Shown here one piece after another: positions 1 through 12,356 of a stretch of 64,000 bases of DNA. A program made the position numbers and the translations under genes. The notes under the pieces were generated by a model. The model made no database searches and was not told the origin of the DNA. It worked only from the letters and a program-made list of their open reading frames with translations. Origin of the DNA: Aquila chrysaetos chrysaetos (Eukaryota > Chordata > Aves > Accipitriformes > Accipitridae); assembly GCF_900496995.4 (NCBI RefSeq), contig NC_044009.1, forward strand, positions 41,439,505 through 41,503,504, written 5' to 3'. The number at the start of each line of letters is the position of its first letter. Within the stretch, counting starts at the first letter, position 1.

Positions 1-225
1 TGGACATTAGGAAGCATTTCTTTACTGAGAGGGTGGTCAAACACTGGAACAGGCTTCCTAGAGAGGTGGTCGATGCCCCAAGCCTGTCAGTGTTTAAGAG
101 GCATTTGCCCTTAATAACATGCTTTAACTTTTGGTCAGCCCTGAATTGGTGAGGCAGTTGGACTAGATGATCGTTGTAGGTCCCTTCCGACTGAAATAGT
201 CTATTCTATTCTATATTCTATTCTA
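1..225 (+). mobile_element. CR1 LINE, 3' end (truncated by window edge)
   Basis: The sequence reads as the 3' end of an avian CR1 retrotransposon in sense orientation. It contains the characteristic stretch about a gaggtggtcgatgcccc-type block, then the block ending in 'ggcagttggactagatgatc', then 'gtaggtcccttcc', and it finishes in a short (ATTCT)n-like tail at about 200-225. CR1 elements are 5'-truncated non-LTR retrotransposons and have no target-site duplication. The copy looks little diverged. Its 5' part lies outside the window, so full length is unknown. The element sits in a PDIA5 intron in the same orientation as the gene. Confidence 0.93.
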
Positions 226-3200
226 AATGAAGAGGTAATTTTGTAACAGTTATATCCCTATTAATCTGCCTGCTACCATAACAGAAGAATTTCTGTCACG
301 TTTCTTTTTCTCTTCCTCTCCTCTTTTCTGTAACCCACAGAAGATGCATCAGATTGGCAAGAAACAAATCATTCTTATATCACTGACTGCATAAAATTAG
401 AAGTCCATCACTTATGCCCTCTGGCACACAGAAGATTTAGAGGCGTGCAGCTTTCAGTTCTCTTACTGCTGTAAATTTGTGTGCTTAGATGCCTTTTGGT
501 TGTTTGTTTGTTTCCAAGATCTCGGAGAAAGTATCCTTGTTTTCCCACTTCTCTGGTAGTTCCCAATGAAGCCTCTCTCTCCTAAACTCATTAAAATTTC
601 AGTCAGAGGAGGTGAAGGAAATGTACCAAACAATGTGAAACTTGCTTATTAGAGCCCCAGGATGTATTAACAAGCAATCTGAATCATGGTGCAGTTTATT
701 GGACATGGTGGTGGTGGTAAACGTAGGCTTGTGAAGCTTTCGGTTCAGACTGCAGGTTATGAAAGGACTCCGAGAGCAGAGCAGAGATTGACGGTTGCAA
801 CTCTTGACTTCAGTTTAAGGCTGAAGTGGGGAGGTATAAAATGTAATGAGTTGGAACAGGAGAGCCAGTAGGGAATATTTAGGCTGGTACAGTTTCAAAG
901 AGGTCTATGCAGTGGTCTATGCAGTTAGGGAAAATGATGTTATTCCACCCCAGTGACTTATGAAAGTGCCAGGGATTGATTATCTGGGAAGCCCTATTTA
1001 ATTGTGTACAGCCATAACCTGCCAAGGTGCTTCTTGCTGCCAGTTGTGCCCTTGTGGAAAAGAAAATCTGTTTAAGACTTCAGAAGGGCACATGGCTGTT
1101 CCCACAAGCAGCACGGGGTATATTCCCATGTTTCAAACTGAGCTGAGCCTTCAAACTTTGGCTAATTCATAGTTCTGTAGGGTTTCAAACTTCTGTAAAA
1201 TTACTGCTTGAGAGGGAAGAAGTATTTCTTCCTTCGAAAACAGGGAGAGATTACTGATTTTCATTTTTAGTCTGTAGTAGTGTCTTTTTTTTTTTTTTTT
1301 TTTTTTTTTTCTTCCCCTGGAGAAAGGTTTTTTACTTTAACAGAGTATGGTAGCTTTTAAACTGTATCTTCTTTTCAACAGGGGTGGTCCTTTAATTAAA
1401 CATTTAATTCTGCAGAAGCCAAAGAACAATCAAAAACATTCCAGCCTTGAATTGGTTATAAATGGTATCTTAAAAGGTATCCTTTGGGAGACTTTGAGTC
1501 TTTACATTGGAATTTTGAAGATGAGCAGAGCTTGAAGCTGTTAAATACGTGTCTTTGGCTCTGCAGATTCACTGTAAGGGGGTGGTTTTGGCACAGAAGC
1601 CCCCCCTCCCCTGGGGCTGTGTGTAATGCTGTGTACTTTTTCATCATCTGCACTGCTGGAGTTGGAGTTTAAAAACGCAGTGCTCAGAACATTGGCCCCA
1701 AATGTCAGTTCTTGTTGGCCACATCACTGCTAGTGGTTTTAGCAGAAATCCTGAGCCTGCTCGCCTGCCTAGGGCAGTTGTGTGGCTATTGCAAAGCACG
1801 GCTCTGGGTGTAACCCAAAAACCAGAGCCTCCGCATCTTTCCATGTACCTGGAGAAATTCAGTGCCAGTAGGGCCAGATCAGTGGAGAGGCTAGTCCAGT
1901 GAAGCAGTTACCATCTTGCTTTCAGTTATTTAAAAAGAGGAAAAAAAACCAAAACAAAAAAAAAGCCATCTGGAGCATTCTTGCCTTGGGGTGGTGTGGT
2001 TTTTACATACAGCTGCCAGGGGAAAGCCTTTGGCCTGTGCTCCGCAGCTCGAGTTTTGGCAATGACCAGTGTACGTCAGAAAATGCAAATGTGAGGATTG
2101 TCACTTTGCTGAACAGATTGAAGAGCAGGAAGGCATATTCACTAACTACTCCAGAGACTCTTGAAAGGGCATGAGTTAAATCTTCAAAAAATCTGCATTT
2201 TGCCTTTTGGCTGATCCTGAAGTTCAGCTTGAAGGAACTGATTTGTGATGCTCCAGCTTGGATTTGCTGAAGGAAAGCTCTTGACTTCTCAAGGCGTCAC
2301 AGTAACAAATCTCTGGAACTCCCCCAAAGGGGCTGCTGTTTGACCAATCTTCTCCATTTTCACAGAAGACTGTTCCTGTACAAATGCACTGACCTAAATT
2401 AGAGCACTGCAACTACGTTCTAGTGAGTTTGTACGGAAACAGCTGTGGCCAAGATTGCTGGAAAGGGTGCAGCTAATGGGGTGAGTTGGGGTGCTAGCGG
2501 AGGGGCTGCAAGACAGCAGTGAAACTGGTGAGTCCCCAGTGTGTACTGGTGAACCATGGTTTGAACCATGGCTTAAAATCATTATGTCAACCAAATCACT
2601 GTACAGAGTTATCCAAATGAATTAATATTTTACTTTGGCCAAGAATTTGACCTCTCTTTGCTTAAAAAGCATGTGTTGAATTTCTTTTTAATTTTAAAGA
2701 CTCATTAAATATGGTGATGTTAGCACTGTACATCATGGTGCCTACTAATGGATATTCCTTTTGCAAATAGGCTTGCCTTGAGAATAGCTGATGAATTGCA
2801 GCTATGGTAATGCTGCTATGGCACATCAGGGCAGATAATAATGAATCTTCGATTTGCAACGCCTTTCACATTGAGAACAGTAGTTGAATTGCAACAGGCT
2901 TTAGCAGGCCAGCTCATAACTGCCGTTCAGATCCAGAACAGGTAATATAAATAGAAACCTGTGGAGGAATCATAGAGAATGTGTATCTGTCTTATTTGTA
3001 GGTGCTTTTAAGACATTTGGCAACAACAGACTTTTTTTTCTAATAATCAAGTAATTGTCATCTATTGATGACAGGAATTGACTATACTTTAAAAATGTTG
3101 CTTGGAAGCATTCTTTTCCATGCTGCAATTTTACTTTTATTTTAATTTGTTTTAAGCTTATCATATATCATTCCTCTCTCAAATCAATATTCAGTTAGTT

Positions 3201-3614
3201 ACTTACTTCCATTTTCATAACAAAAGTCAATATTAGCTCCAGGAGAGATTTATTTCCTTGAATCAATAAACCAGTGTGTGGCAGTACATATTTTAACAGG
3301 AGAACAACTAGGATTGCAGGGGGTATTTTTACTATATCATCATATGGTGACTGGGAGACGAACTGTTAAAACGAAAGAGGTTTAAGAATAGAAAGGACGA
3401 GTTACCTGGAAGGTCAAGGGATCCCACTTTCAATTTTCTACACATCTATTTGAACCGCTGGATGTAATTGTGTTCTTTGCCTGCAAGATCCCTCTAGAGC
3501 AAAAAGTTGTTTCGTAATTCTGTTGGAAGGGAACTGTGATTCCTGATGTATGATTAGATGATATTGCAAGTCCTTTTTCCTTCTAACACTTACGCAGTAA
3601 AAAAAAAATAAGGC

Positions 3615-3760
3615 ATCATCCTTCTGTTACAGTTGAGGCACACGGAGATCAATGGTCGCATTTTCAGCATAGCTCCACTTCTATTTAAGCACTTAAATGA
3701 AAAGTTCTGATTTTTGCAACAGCTCAGCGTTCGTGATCAGACCACTTAATCTGAACAATA
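3615..3760. repeat. Possible ancient interspersed repeat remnant
   Basis: The segment contains 'acagttgaggcacacggaga', resembling the 'gaaactgaggcacagaga' block of MIR/L2-type repeats. It is followed by 'ttttcagcatagctcc' and 'ctgatttttgcaacagctcagc', which resemble old amniote palindromic repeats. The match is from memory and is weak; boundaries are approximate. Confidence 0.3.
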
Positions 3761-4530
3761 TGCCATGCTCTATTTCCTTTTTTAGTAGCTCTTCAGAGCT
3801 GGTTGTACATTGCTCACATTCTAATGCCGTGCGGAGTTAAGTTTGCAACTCTGTAGTTAAGCTCCCACTTCTTTGGTAAAACCATGAAATGTTGCTGTGG
3901 GACTTCCCTTTTCAGATAAAGGTATTTTCCAGTCTCAGATGTTGCTAGAGTCATGTTAAACTATACTGACTATGGAATAAAGGAGGAATGCACACTAATC
4001 TGGTAATATTTTTAAATTTATATTATTTTTATGCATAATTATTACGCATACTAACCCGATATTATTAATTTTATAAGCTGCATACCAGTTGTGAGGAACT
4101 ACCAATAACATTAAGAAAGCTGGATGTACTCCAAGGAACTTTCTCTGGGGTCCATAGTCTTTGATTGACTATCTTTTCATTTGGTAACTATTCTATTCCT
4201 GCTACAACTACTGAACAGGATGGCGATAAACCTGAATGGCATTGCCTCTGGGGAGAGAACTTGTATATAATGGTGTATTGTCAATATCTAAGGCAGCGCA
4301 GCATTGGGTTATGGAGAATCCATAACCCTGTGGAGTTTTGTGCGTGCTGCAGGTATGGCACTTTGTTGTTTTTCTTCCTGAAGTGTTTTTTTCAGTGGAT
4401 TTTTCCCTCTGGTTAGAGGAAAGTTAGGAAAGCTCAAGAAATTAAATTTTAGCCCTAACAGTCAAAATCTCCATAAAATCGATCTTGTCTTCTTAAACCT
4501 GTTACACTGGGTTTTTCCATAATGGGTGGG

Positions 4531-4570
4531 GGTGTGTGTGTGTGTACACAGACACACACACACAGACACC
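4531..4570. repeat. (TG)n/(CA)n dinucleotide inverted repeat
   Basis: A run of TG repeats passes through 'tgtacacaga' into a run of CA repeats and ends in 'gacacc', so the two halves are roughly self-complementary. The alternating purine-pyrimidine composition favours Z-DNA, and the symmetry allows a hairpin. It is intronic, with no coding role visible. Confidence 0.8.
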
Positions 4571-6720
4571 CCCCTCAGATTTTTACAGGTTTTTTCCCCT
4601 CATGATGAGAGGTGATGCAAAGTGTCTTGGCTCCTGGATACATATCAGGGATGTCTTATGCTTAATCTGTTTGAAATTTCAGGTTGAATAAAGTTAGTGT
4701 TTTTACAAGGCAAAGCATATAGGTCTTGCTAACCTATGCTTGCCAGTGAACTTCTATGGAACTTGTTGCTGGTAGTTGAATATGAAGATAATTTCTGAGA
4801 GTAATATTCTCCAGAAGTCTTTAACCATGTTTTGGTAGAGGATTTGTTGGGTTGTTATTTTTCCTGACTCAATTTCCTTCTTTAGTGATGCAGAAGAACT
4901 GATTGTTGCTAAGAAGATTGAAAATGAGAGGAGAACCTCCCTGCAGTGTATCACTGCTCACTTGAGCCAGGACTCAAGCAAGCCTTTCTTTTTGTGGGCC
5001 ACATCTTTTTATGTGCAGCCTTTCAGTATAGTAATGAAGTAATTCTCCCTGACTGAAAACTACGGTAGGAGACTCCTCTACCAGAAATGGAGTTTAATAG
5101 TCACGGTCCATGAAAACACAAACAGAATGAAGCAAAGGTCATTGGTGCTGTTTGCTGAAATTCTGGTACGTCTCAGAGTTCAGCTGTCTGAACTTGACAG
5201 AACCGAGATTGGAATTGGTCCTCGGTCCAGAAGTGCGTCTTGCGACAAATGTTTTTCAGCATTACTTTTCTTTTCTTGCAGTGCACTATATTTGATCTTC
5301 CGCTGTGAGACAGGCAAGACAATTAGGACTGTGATGCTATGGTAATGAGTGCATAGAGATGGTAGCAACCTCTATATTTAGGCTGCCTTAACATTTCCAC
5401 TCTAAAGTAATCACTCAGGCTCTCCTAAGTACTCTTACTCAGCTACTGTTGGCAGCAGGCATTTGAAATGCAGCCTCGGATACAGTCTTGGGAATTAGAT
5501 GTCTCTCTATGAAATTTTGCTCAGGTCTGTATGAGTTACAAGGCTTTTGAAAATTGCTGTTTCTCTTCTCTCACTGGCTGTAAAAATAACCCAACAGGAA
5601 TGTATGTTCTGAAGAGCTGAGCTCAAAATGACGTTTGCAGGAGCAGCGGCGAGCCCGTGGGGCTGTGTGGGAGTTTATCATGAGCATTTCAGAGAATGAC
5701 AGACCACGGACATGTCCTCCAAATGCTACTCCAGATGTACGTGTCCCTCGCCATTAGACCTATTAGATTAGCTATAGCATTAGGCTAATGTGACTGTTGT
5801 GGCCAGACTTAGACTGGGATCTTTGTGTATTATTTCAGTGCACAACAAATGCACAGATGGACCAGCTTAGATTTCCATGTGCTGTAGAGGAGAGCTGTAT
5901 CTCAAGCAGACTACTAAGCATTTCTTTCAGAAGCCACCTCCTTATAGTTCATCAGTCATCTGTTTTGAGGCAACAAGTAAAGATGTGCTGAACAAGGTTA
6001 ACAGTGGCTTATGGCATTGCATTCCTCCAGTGCACCCTCTCCTCACTGGGGGCCTTTCTCACAAAAGCCTTTTGTAAATGAAATTGGGCTCTTTGCTCCA
6101 ACCAAAGCCGGTCTAGGTGTTTCCAGAGAGGTACAGATAAAGAGGGCTCCTCTTCCTTCCAGTGTACTAAAACCTAATTTTCTTTATCTCCAAGAGACAA
6201 TTTAAGAACAGATGGGTCATAAGTCACAACAGTTTCATGCCAGCTACTAATATCTGGATGAGTGCAGATATACCTTCCCCTTTTTCTGGCTGTAATCTCT
6301 CCCCATGTGATATTTAGAGCAGTGAGAAAAAAACGGTTTTATTTATTCTTCCTGTTTTCAGGGAACCAGGACTTCCAGTATTCTTTCTACATTAATACTG
6401 TGACATGAAATAAATGTTTGTGTCCATTGTAAGCTTTCCTTTACACAGAAGTAGCCAACAGAGCTCTAAATTTTGGCTGGCTGCTAAGGTCAGGAAGGCA
6501 TAAATACTTCGATGAAACTCTTTTGCAGTGTATTATTCCTAACCTTTCGTTTTAATTGGCCCTGAATGAGTAGGAGTCTTTCTGTTTACGAAAAGGAAAA
6601 AAAACAAAGCGTGATCATGCGTGGTTTTAACAGCTCTCAAGAGTCCTGTTTCTGTAATAGCCTTATTAATGTTTTAAATGGGAAAACAGAAACCAAATAT
6701 TTAAGGTAAGAACACTGTTC

Positions 6721-6750
6721 ACTTTATATAGTGCTTTCCATCTGAAGATA
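6721..6750 (-). repeat. Possible MIR/L2/L3-type tail fragment
   Basis: 'ttatatagtgctttccatc' is close to the reverse complement of the old amniote repeat tail 'gatgaaaggcgctatataa'. Only this short block is recognisable, so it could be chance. Confidence 0.3.
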
Positions 6751-8354
6751 GACCCAAGCGAGATCTTACTGAGTATTGTCTTGTCAGGCTTTCAAAGCCA
6801 AAACAAAACAAGCAAATTAACTGAAGTTGGCTTTGCCAATCTCTTTAATTACTGCTAGGATAATGAGATCAGGTTTTCTCGTTTTGACAGTGTCACCATG
6901 AAACTGGAGGGCATTGTGGAATATTAAGTGATCTTTTAATTATGGAAGAACAGTTCAACTGCAACCCTAAAGTCATGCAAGCAAAAGGTATTTTGATCAG
7001 ATTGTTTGAAGGAGGCTCGTGGAACGGAAATTTCAGGTTAAGATGTGTCTGCTATGAAATTAGCACGTAATACGTTGTAACCCACAATTGCAAAAATCGT
7101 TCCTCCAATTTGTTTGGTTTTTTACATAGCTTGTACTTAAACCTGCTTGCTCTTCAGCAGAGCATGTAACGGGGCTGTGAAGGCAAGCCTGCGTAAGCAG
7201 CCGTGTGCGTTCAGAGCCAGAACTGCCACTCGCGGGAACAGTCAGCGTGAAATCACAGCAGAGGGCTCGGCTGCTTTAAGAAGAAGCCTATGAATTGTAT
7301 TTTGTTTCAACATCAGAAATGTGAAATGCAGCCCCTCCTCAGTACTTCACAGATTCAGGTTGCAAATGTCAAATGCTCTAAACTAGGGTTAGCCTGAGCT
7401 GATGCTGAAGGGCTGTGAGGTCGCGCTTCCTCGCACTGCCTGTGCTGAAGCAGGCAGGGACAGAGGGTGTTGCTCTGCTGCCAACAGGCTGAGAGCACGT
7501 CAGGCTGTTTCCTACTCAGGGTTTGTTTGTGTGACAGTAGCATCTAGAGGCTTCAAAAGGAATTAAAGCCCCCTTTGCTAATGGCTGCATGTAACGTGTG
7601 GTCCTTACCTTAAAGGATAGACTGAAAAAAGACAGGAAAGGAAACATAAACCCAGGCTGAGATGGTAAGCAAGCACCCTTCTTCTCTATGTGCATTACTT
7701 GGTAGACAGTGCTCTGGTCTCTCACCCATGTCCGTTTGACCTTGGGAGAACTGAATGGAGTTTACAAAAGCTATTTGGGGTAGAAATCATTAATCTATTA
7801 ATAGCCTGCATAAGTGACCAGCCATGTTTCTCCAAGAACAGAAGAGGTAACTTTCCGAGCATTAGCCATGCCACAGGAAGGAGGTTGGGTTAGGTGGGTC
7901 GTTACCATTATTAAAGTCACCCTGTCACTGTTCATCACTTAAAACCAAAGTACAGGAAAAATACCACAGCGTGATAGAGCTGTGAGCACCTTGCTTGGAT
8001 TCAGTTTTACTAACACAGCCTCTGGATTTCCCATTTGGAGTCTAACGCAGTGCTCAATGGGGAGGCTAGGAAGGTGATTTTCTGCTGTGTGAGTTGAACA
8101 CACCTTGCAGCTGCGCAGAGCAGGTGCTGTGTGAGCAGCACAGCATTTCATTGGGAGGGAGCAGGCTTCTGCTCTTCCATTTGCGTGCCTTGACCTGATG
8201 ACCACCCTGTGATCTTCCTCCACAGCTGAGCCATTGCATTTTTGGCAGAAGACTTGGGTCTCTCCTAGTGTTAAGCCTAAGCTGCAGCAGCGTAACCATG
8301 AAGTAGAGTCTTGCTTTGTTGTCTTCTGCCTCATGCTGATCTCTTGTGTTTCAG

Positions 8355-8489
8355 ATCGCCTATGCTGCAGTGGACTGTGCCAAAGGACAGAATCACGACC
8401 TGTGTAAGCAGGAGGGGGTTGATGGCTACCCCACCTTCAACTATTACAACTACGGGAAATTTGTGGAAAAATATACTGGAGAAAGAGGG
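8355..8489 (+). CDS. PDIA5: PDIA5 penultimate coding exon (protein disulfide isomerase A5)
   Basis: PDIA5 is an ER-lumen protein of the disulfide isomerase family with thioredoxin-like domains that catalyse thiol-disulfide exchange in client proteins. This exon follows a pyrimidine-rich 'gtttcag' acceptor and stops at a GTAAGT donor. It encodes 45 in-frame codons, from IAYAAVDC to YTGERG. These match the part of the last thioredoxin domain after its CxxC motif (human IACAAVDC...GYPTFHYY, from memory). The cis-proline motif GYPTF is visible at residues 28-32 of the exon. The catalytic CxxC itself is encoded by an upstream exon outside the window. Both splice phases are 0, which fits the next exon. 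Several substitutions relative to mammals are conservative. The call is firm; only the last 71 residues of the protein are in view. Confidence 0.96.
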
Positions 8490-11472
8490 GTAAGTGAAAG
8501 CAAGAGCCATCACCTGATAGAGGGAGGAAGGTCTCCTCTGCCTGTACTGCCTTGCAAATGAAAACTGCAGAGTAAATTTTTACCATGCTGAAAGGATGTT
8601 TAACTGCTTCTGTTACTGTCTTACATGGCTGAATCATTGTGTACCACACCCCTGTACATCTCTGCATTAGGAACATACTTGGTCTATTGTAGCAACGTGA
8701 GAAGAAGAAGAAGGAGTAGAATTGGTAATGCTTTGTTGTATATTTTATTCTTTAAGCTGAAGTCTGCAAGTGAATTTGGACTGAGTGAAAGTGAAGGGTT
8801 TATTGCTGCTAGGTGCAGAAATGCCAGAAAATACAGAACTTACTCCTATCGGTTCTGGATATGGATCGTGCATATACTGCAAACATGTTATAGGTCCACC
8901 AGGCTGCCAAACGGTGACAGACCATTGGTTTTATAGCAGGAACAAAGCTGTCCTTTGGAGACTGGGGGAAACTAAATATCTCATTCGCCCTGAATCAGAT
9001 TCACTCCTGGAGCTCAGGATGGAAAGACCAGTTGTGCCATATAGCCCATGGGCTGAAGTTTCATTCTTTTGTCCTGCTGTGGCCAGCTAATTATATGCTA
9101 TGAGTGCAAGGGGCAGAAATGGCATAATGCCTTCTGTGGTTGTAAAGTGCCTGAAAATAAGGGAGCAATCCAATTATTTGTGTGTGTTCTTTGTCATAAC
9201 CTCCTAGAGGGAGGTTACTCCTCAGCAGTGATTGATAGCCTGGAGAAGCTAGGGTATGCAAGAAAACTTGGGGTCTTAAGCAATCCAGTGATTTTGATAA
9301 AACAGCCTTGCCTGAAAGTTATTGCTGCTATTACAGCTCACCAAATTATAGAGAAGCATGAAGAAAAAAGCCAAATTCTGAGGTTCTTTGTCAGTCAGGA
9401 TCTTACGGAAGTCTTCATGGGGCTTCGCCTCCCAGTTTTCTCCAGCATTAGGACCCCAGTAATGACCATTTTATGGTGCTGCTCCAGGCATTGTTATGCA
9501 TACTGTGTTTAGTTCCAATTGTGGATCTTTTCTTAACAGTAAAGATGGGTGCAGTAGCCAACAATTAAGTAAAATTTCAGCTGCAATTTTTGTATTTCTA
9601 ATCCATACTTATGGGAATGATATATGAAAGGAAGGATCTGTGGTGGCTGATAAAAAGAATTTAGCAAGACAGGAGTGCTCTGAGGCCACAGCAGTTGGGA
9701 GATGATTATCCCTATGCTGGAAAGTGGACTGACTAATCCCATATGTGCAGCCAACCCTTTCTTGGGTAGAATTAAATTACCCAACAGGAACATCACAATC
9801 TCTCTGCTGCTGGCAGCTGTATTCCCCCTCCACCTCTCCTGGGACCTATGGTCTTCTGCTTGTGCAGCATCAAATTAGGGTTTTTTTTATCTATCGTGGT
9901 AACGCTGGAGGCAGTGCTTAGCACAGTGCCTTCCATGGAGTTCCCAGGTCTATTCACAAATCTGTTTCAGTAACAAGGGACTGCGCTGTTGAAGGACTTC
10001 TCATCAGCATGACAACACCTTTTGAACCACCTTGGCCAATGGCCTCCTACTTTGCAAAAGAAATCCCAGGAGAGAGCAGTGGGAGCCAGTGGACCTGTGT
10101 TCTGTTCCTGATTCTGGCACTAAATCAGTAGACGTCCCTGAGCCTTTAGTTCAGTGTGATCCACCAGTTGTATCATCATTTCACATGGGCAGGGAAGGAG
10201 AGAGGCAATGTCAGCTGCTGTGGGAGCAACATGACATGCTACAGCAGGAGGCATGGCCAGTAGAGCAGGAGCTCTCAGCTCCTTGCCACCCCACACTGGA
10301 ACCCTGGCTATGGGGAAGAGCATGACCCCCAGAGGTAGCCTGTAAGGGGTCCTCCACACCTCCAAGGGCACTGCAGTTCCAGAGTAGAGACTGTAGGGCG
10401 TTTCACCCCAAGCAGCTCAAGCAAGGAAGAGTGGGGACACCCTCTGACCAAGTGAACTTTAAATGACTTCCAGACACACAGCTTCGAAAACTGGGGTCTT
10501 TTCATGGGGGGGGCTGTTGATTGCCAGATATCTCCAGATGACATATGGCCAAAACTTGCCACTTCACTTTTTTTCAGTGGAAGAATAGTGAATAGTTTTA
10601 GAAGAGTGTTTTGTTGTTCAGCCTTCTCAAAAGCTTCCCAGCTTTGGGGTTTGGTTTTGTTTTATTTTGTTTTCTTTGTTTTGTTTTTTGTTGTTCCGCA
10701 ACATTGTTTTAAGTCAAACTTCTGTTTGTTGTTCTCTACCTCTTTGTATTTTCCCTCTTTATCACCAGTTTTGACTGGTGTGGTTTGGGACTGCTTAAAA
10801 GTAAAAATGGTCACATTGGGTGGGATCAGTGTTACTTGCCTGCAAATTGTGTTCAGAGCTTTCCTTGGAAAAGGAAACCGCAGGCATCCACAGCCTTAGA
10901 TAATCAGAAATCATAAGTTGTTGAAATACAGAGATCGGCATCTAGGCATCCAGGTTTGAAATTGTTTGACAATAATTTTGATAGTAACTTGAAAAAATTT
11001 AATTCCCATCATCTGAATATGTGGAAAAGGATGAAGATCATGAGCAAAACTGTTAAGAGATGAGGAATGGTGGCAAACGTGGGTATAGCCAACAAATGAT
11101 CCACTAACTGCTTTCAAAATGACCCATGTAGCATACAAACGCAGCTTGAAAATGTCTTTGAGTGTTTTTGACAAAAAGGCATCAATGGCACTTCTATGGA
11201 CAGATTTTACCTTGTCCTGTGAGTTTTAGGGGCTTTTTCTCTGTATCCCATCTCTTCAAAGTTTGACACGTGGAATCTGCATGGATATTTTCCCTTTGCA
11301 TTGCAGTGGAGCAGCACTGGACCAGAGCACTGCACTATGAGGCAATGCAGAAGCAATAACCGCTCCTTAGTTTATATTCTGCTGTGGGATACGGAGACTA
11401 ACAGTGTTCTTGACACATTGTTTTGGTTTGTTTGTAAAAATATGACCCGTATTTTTCTTTCTCCAAAACCAG
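8490..11472 (+). other. PDIA5: PDIA5 last intron
   Basis: The intron runs from the GTAAGT donor to the 'aaaaccag' acceptor. It contains a plus-strand open frame of 147 codons at 9069-9512 and an overlapping frame at 8785-9090. Neither resembles a family I know, and both are of a length expected by chance in 64 kb. A GAA-rich stretch lies at about 8698-8715. T/G-rich low-complexity sequence lies at about 10650-10700. Confidence 0.8.
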
Positions 11473-11553
11473 GAGTCCGGATTCACCACTTTCATGCGAA
11501 CCCTGAGAGAAAGAGACCATGAAAGAGTAGGAAAGAAGAAGGATGAATTGTAG
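11473..11553 (+). CDS. PDIA5: PDIA5 terminal coding exon, ends in KDEL
   Basis: The exon opens with GAG after 'ccag' and encodes 26 residues beginning ESGFTTFMRTL and ending GKKKDEL, followed by TAG. It aligns with the human C terminus (ELGFTNYIRALREGD...KKKEEL, from memory). Phase 0 joins it exactly to the exon ending at 8489. The last four residues form a canonical KDEL retrieval signal, which binds KDEL receptors and keeps the protein in the ER; the mammalian protein has the variant KEEL. The basic run GKKK just before the signal is conserved. The terminal position, stop codon and downstream poly(A) signals make this the end of the gene. Confidence 0.96.
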   Translation, partial: ESGFTTFMRTLRERDHERVGKKKDEL

Positions 11554-11745
11554 TTTCTGCCTCAAAAGAAGCTTTCCGCTGCACTGTGAATAGTTCCAGG
11601 TCTTTTGTTAATGCACCTGAGACTTCACATATTCTCAAGACAGAGACTTTTTTTTATAAACAGCCATGGCCATTTTGTACAATTTTGAAATAAAGTGAAA
11701 CCACTTGATTTTTAAAAGGAAAATAAATTAGAATGTTGCCATAAT
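11554..11745 (+). other. PDIA5: PDIA5 3' UTR (minimum extent)
   Basis: A-T-rich sequence follows the stop codon and contains two AATAAA hexamers. The end is not visible directly; I place it about 15-25 nt after the second hexamer. The AT-rich sequence continues, with a further AATAAA near 12705, so a longer 3' UTR of about 1.2 kb is possible. Confidence 0.55.
11689..11694 (+). promoter_or_regulatory. PDIA5: PDIA5 poly(A) signal AATAAA
   Basis: This is a canonical hexamer 136 nt after the stop codon. A second AATAAA lies at 11722-11727, and T/G-rich sequence follows. Either could direct cleavage. Confidence 0.6.
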
Positions 11746-12309
11746 GTTTTAAAGAAAACTTAGCATTTTCTCTCATGTTGTGAGACTATGCCCACTGACA
11801 CTCCTATGCAATATTTTTGTAGTCTGTAGTGTGTCTGTAGGTGATGTTGTTTGATAGGGTGAATTTTTTTTTAAAGGTATTGTAGTACATGTAAAAAACA
11901 AAGGGGAGGGGACACGTTTTCTGGTTGTTTTTTTTTGTTTGTTTTTGTTTTTTTTAAACCAGTGAAGGAAAATGGGACTTGTAAGACACAGATTTATCCA
12001 AATGCAGTTTTACATTCTTGTGAACTAGTTACATGTTCTTCAGTGTGATTTGGGGGAACAATTTTAAGGTGCTCAGGGATAAATAAGGTATCTGAGTTAA
12101 TGAAGACATTAACACTGACCAGATCTGTTGTTTTCATTTAAATCTCTCTGGTCTTTAAATCAGGACTGTTTACATACCTTTATAGAATGTATCGAGTGAA
12201 TTAAGGCAAGTATCAAAAATCAGCAGAGCATGGGTAAAATTAAACTAAACCCTCCTTTTTTGGCATCAATATTGTCAAATGCATCTGTAAGTTATGGCAG
12301 GAGTGATTA

Positions 12310-12356
12310 TCTTATAGGGGTATACAGTTACCCTTATAGGGTATACAGTCTCCCTT
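12310..12356. repeat. Short tandem duplication (about 23 bp x 2)
   Basis: Two adjacent copies of a block beginning 'cttatagggg/cttataggg' and containing 'tatacagt' lie side by side with a few differences. They probably arose by local slippage or duplication. Confidence 0.65.

Larger units (their letters stand above)
226..8354 (+). other. PDIA5: PDIA5 intron (3' part)
   Basis: This is non-coding sequence upstream of the PDIA5 penultimate exon. I looked on the plus strand for the preceding PDIA5 exon, which should carry the last CxxC thioredoxin active site, and did not see it, so that exon lies left of the window. The stretch holds a T run at about 1287-1310, a TG/CA inverted repeat at 4531-4570 and a few weak old-repeat traces listed separately. 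Open frames here are short and look random. Confidence 0.75.

Noticed and set aside
7939-8334. Minus-strand 131-codon frame next to the PDIA5 penultimate exon
   Set aside because: No recognisable domain; it lies in intron sequence antisense to PDIA5 and ends before the exon.
8625-9512. Overlapping plus-strand frames (103, 101 and 147 codons) in the last PDIA5 intron, one with several Cys residues
   Set aside because: Frames of this length are expected by chance in 64 kb, the frames conflict with each other, and no family is recognisable. The Cys spacing does not form a zinc-finger pattern.
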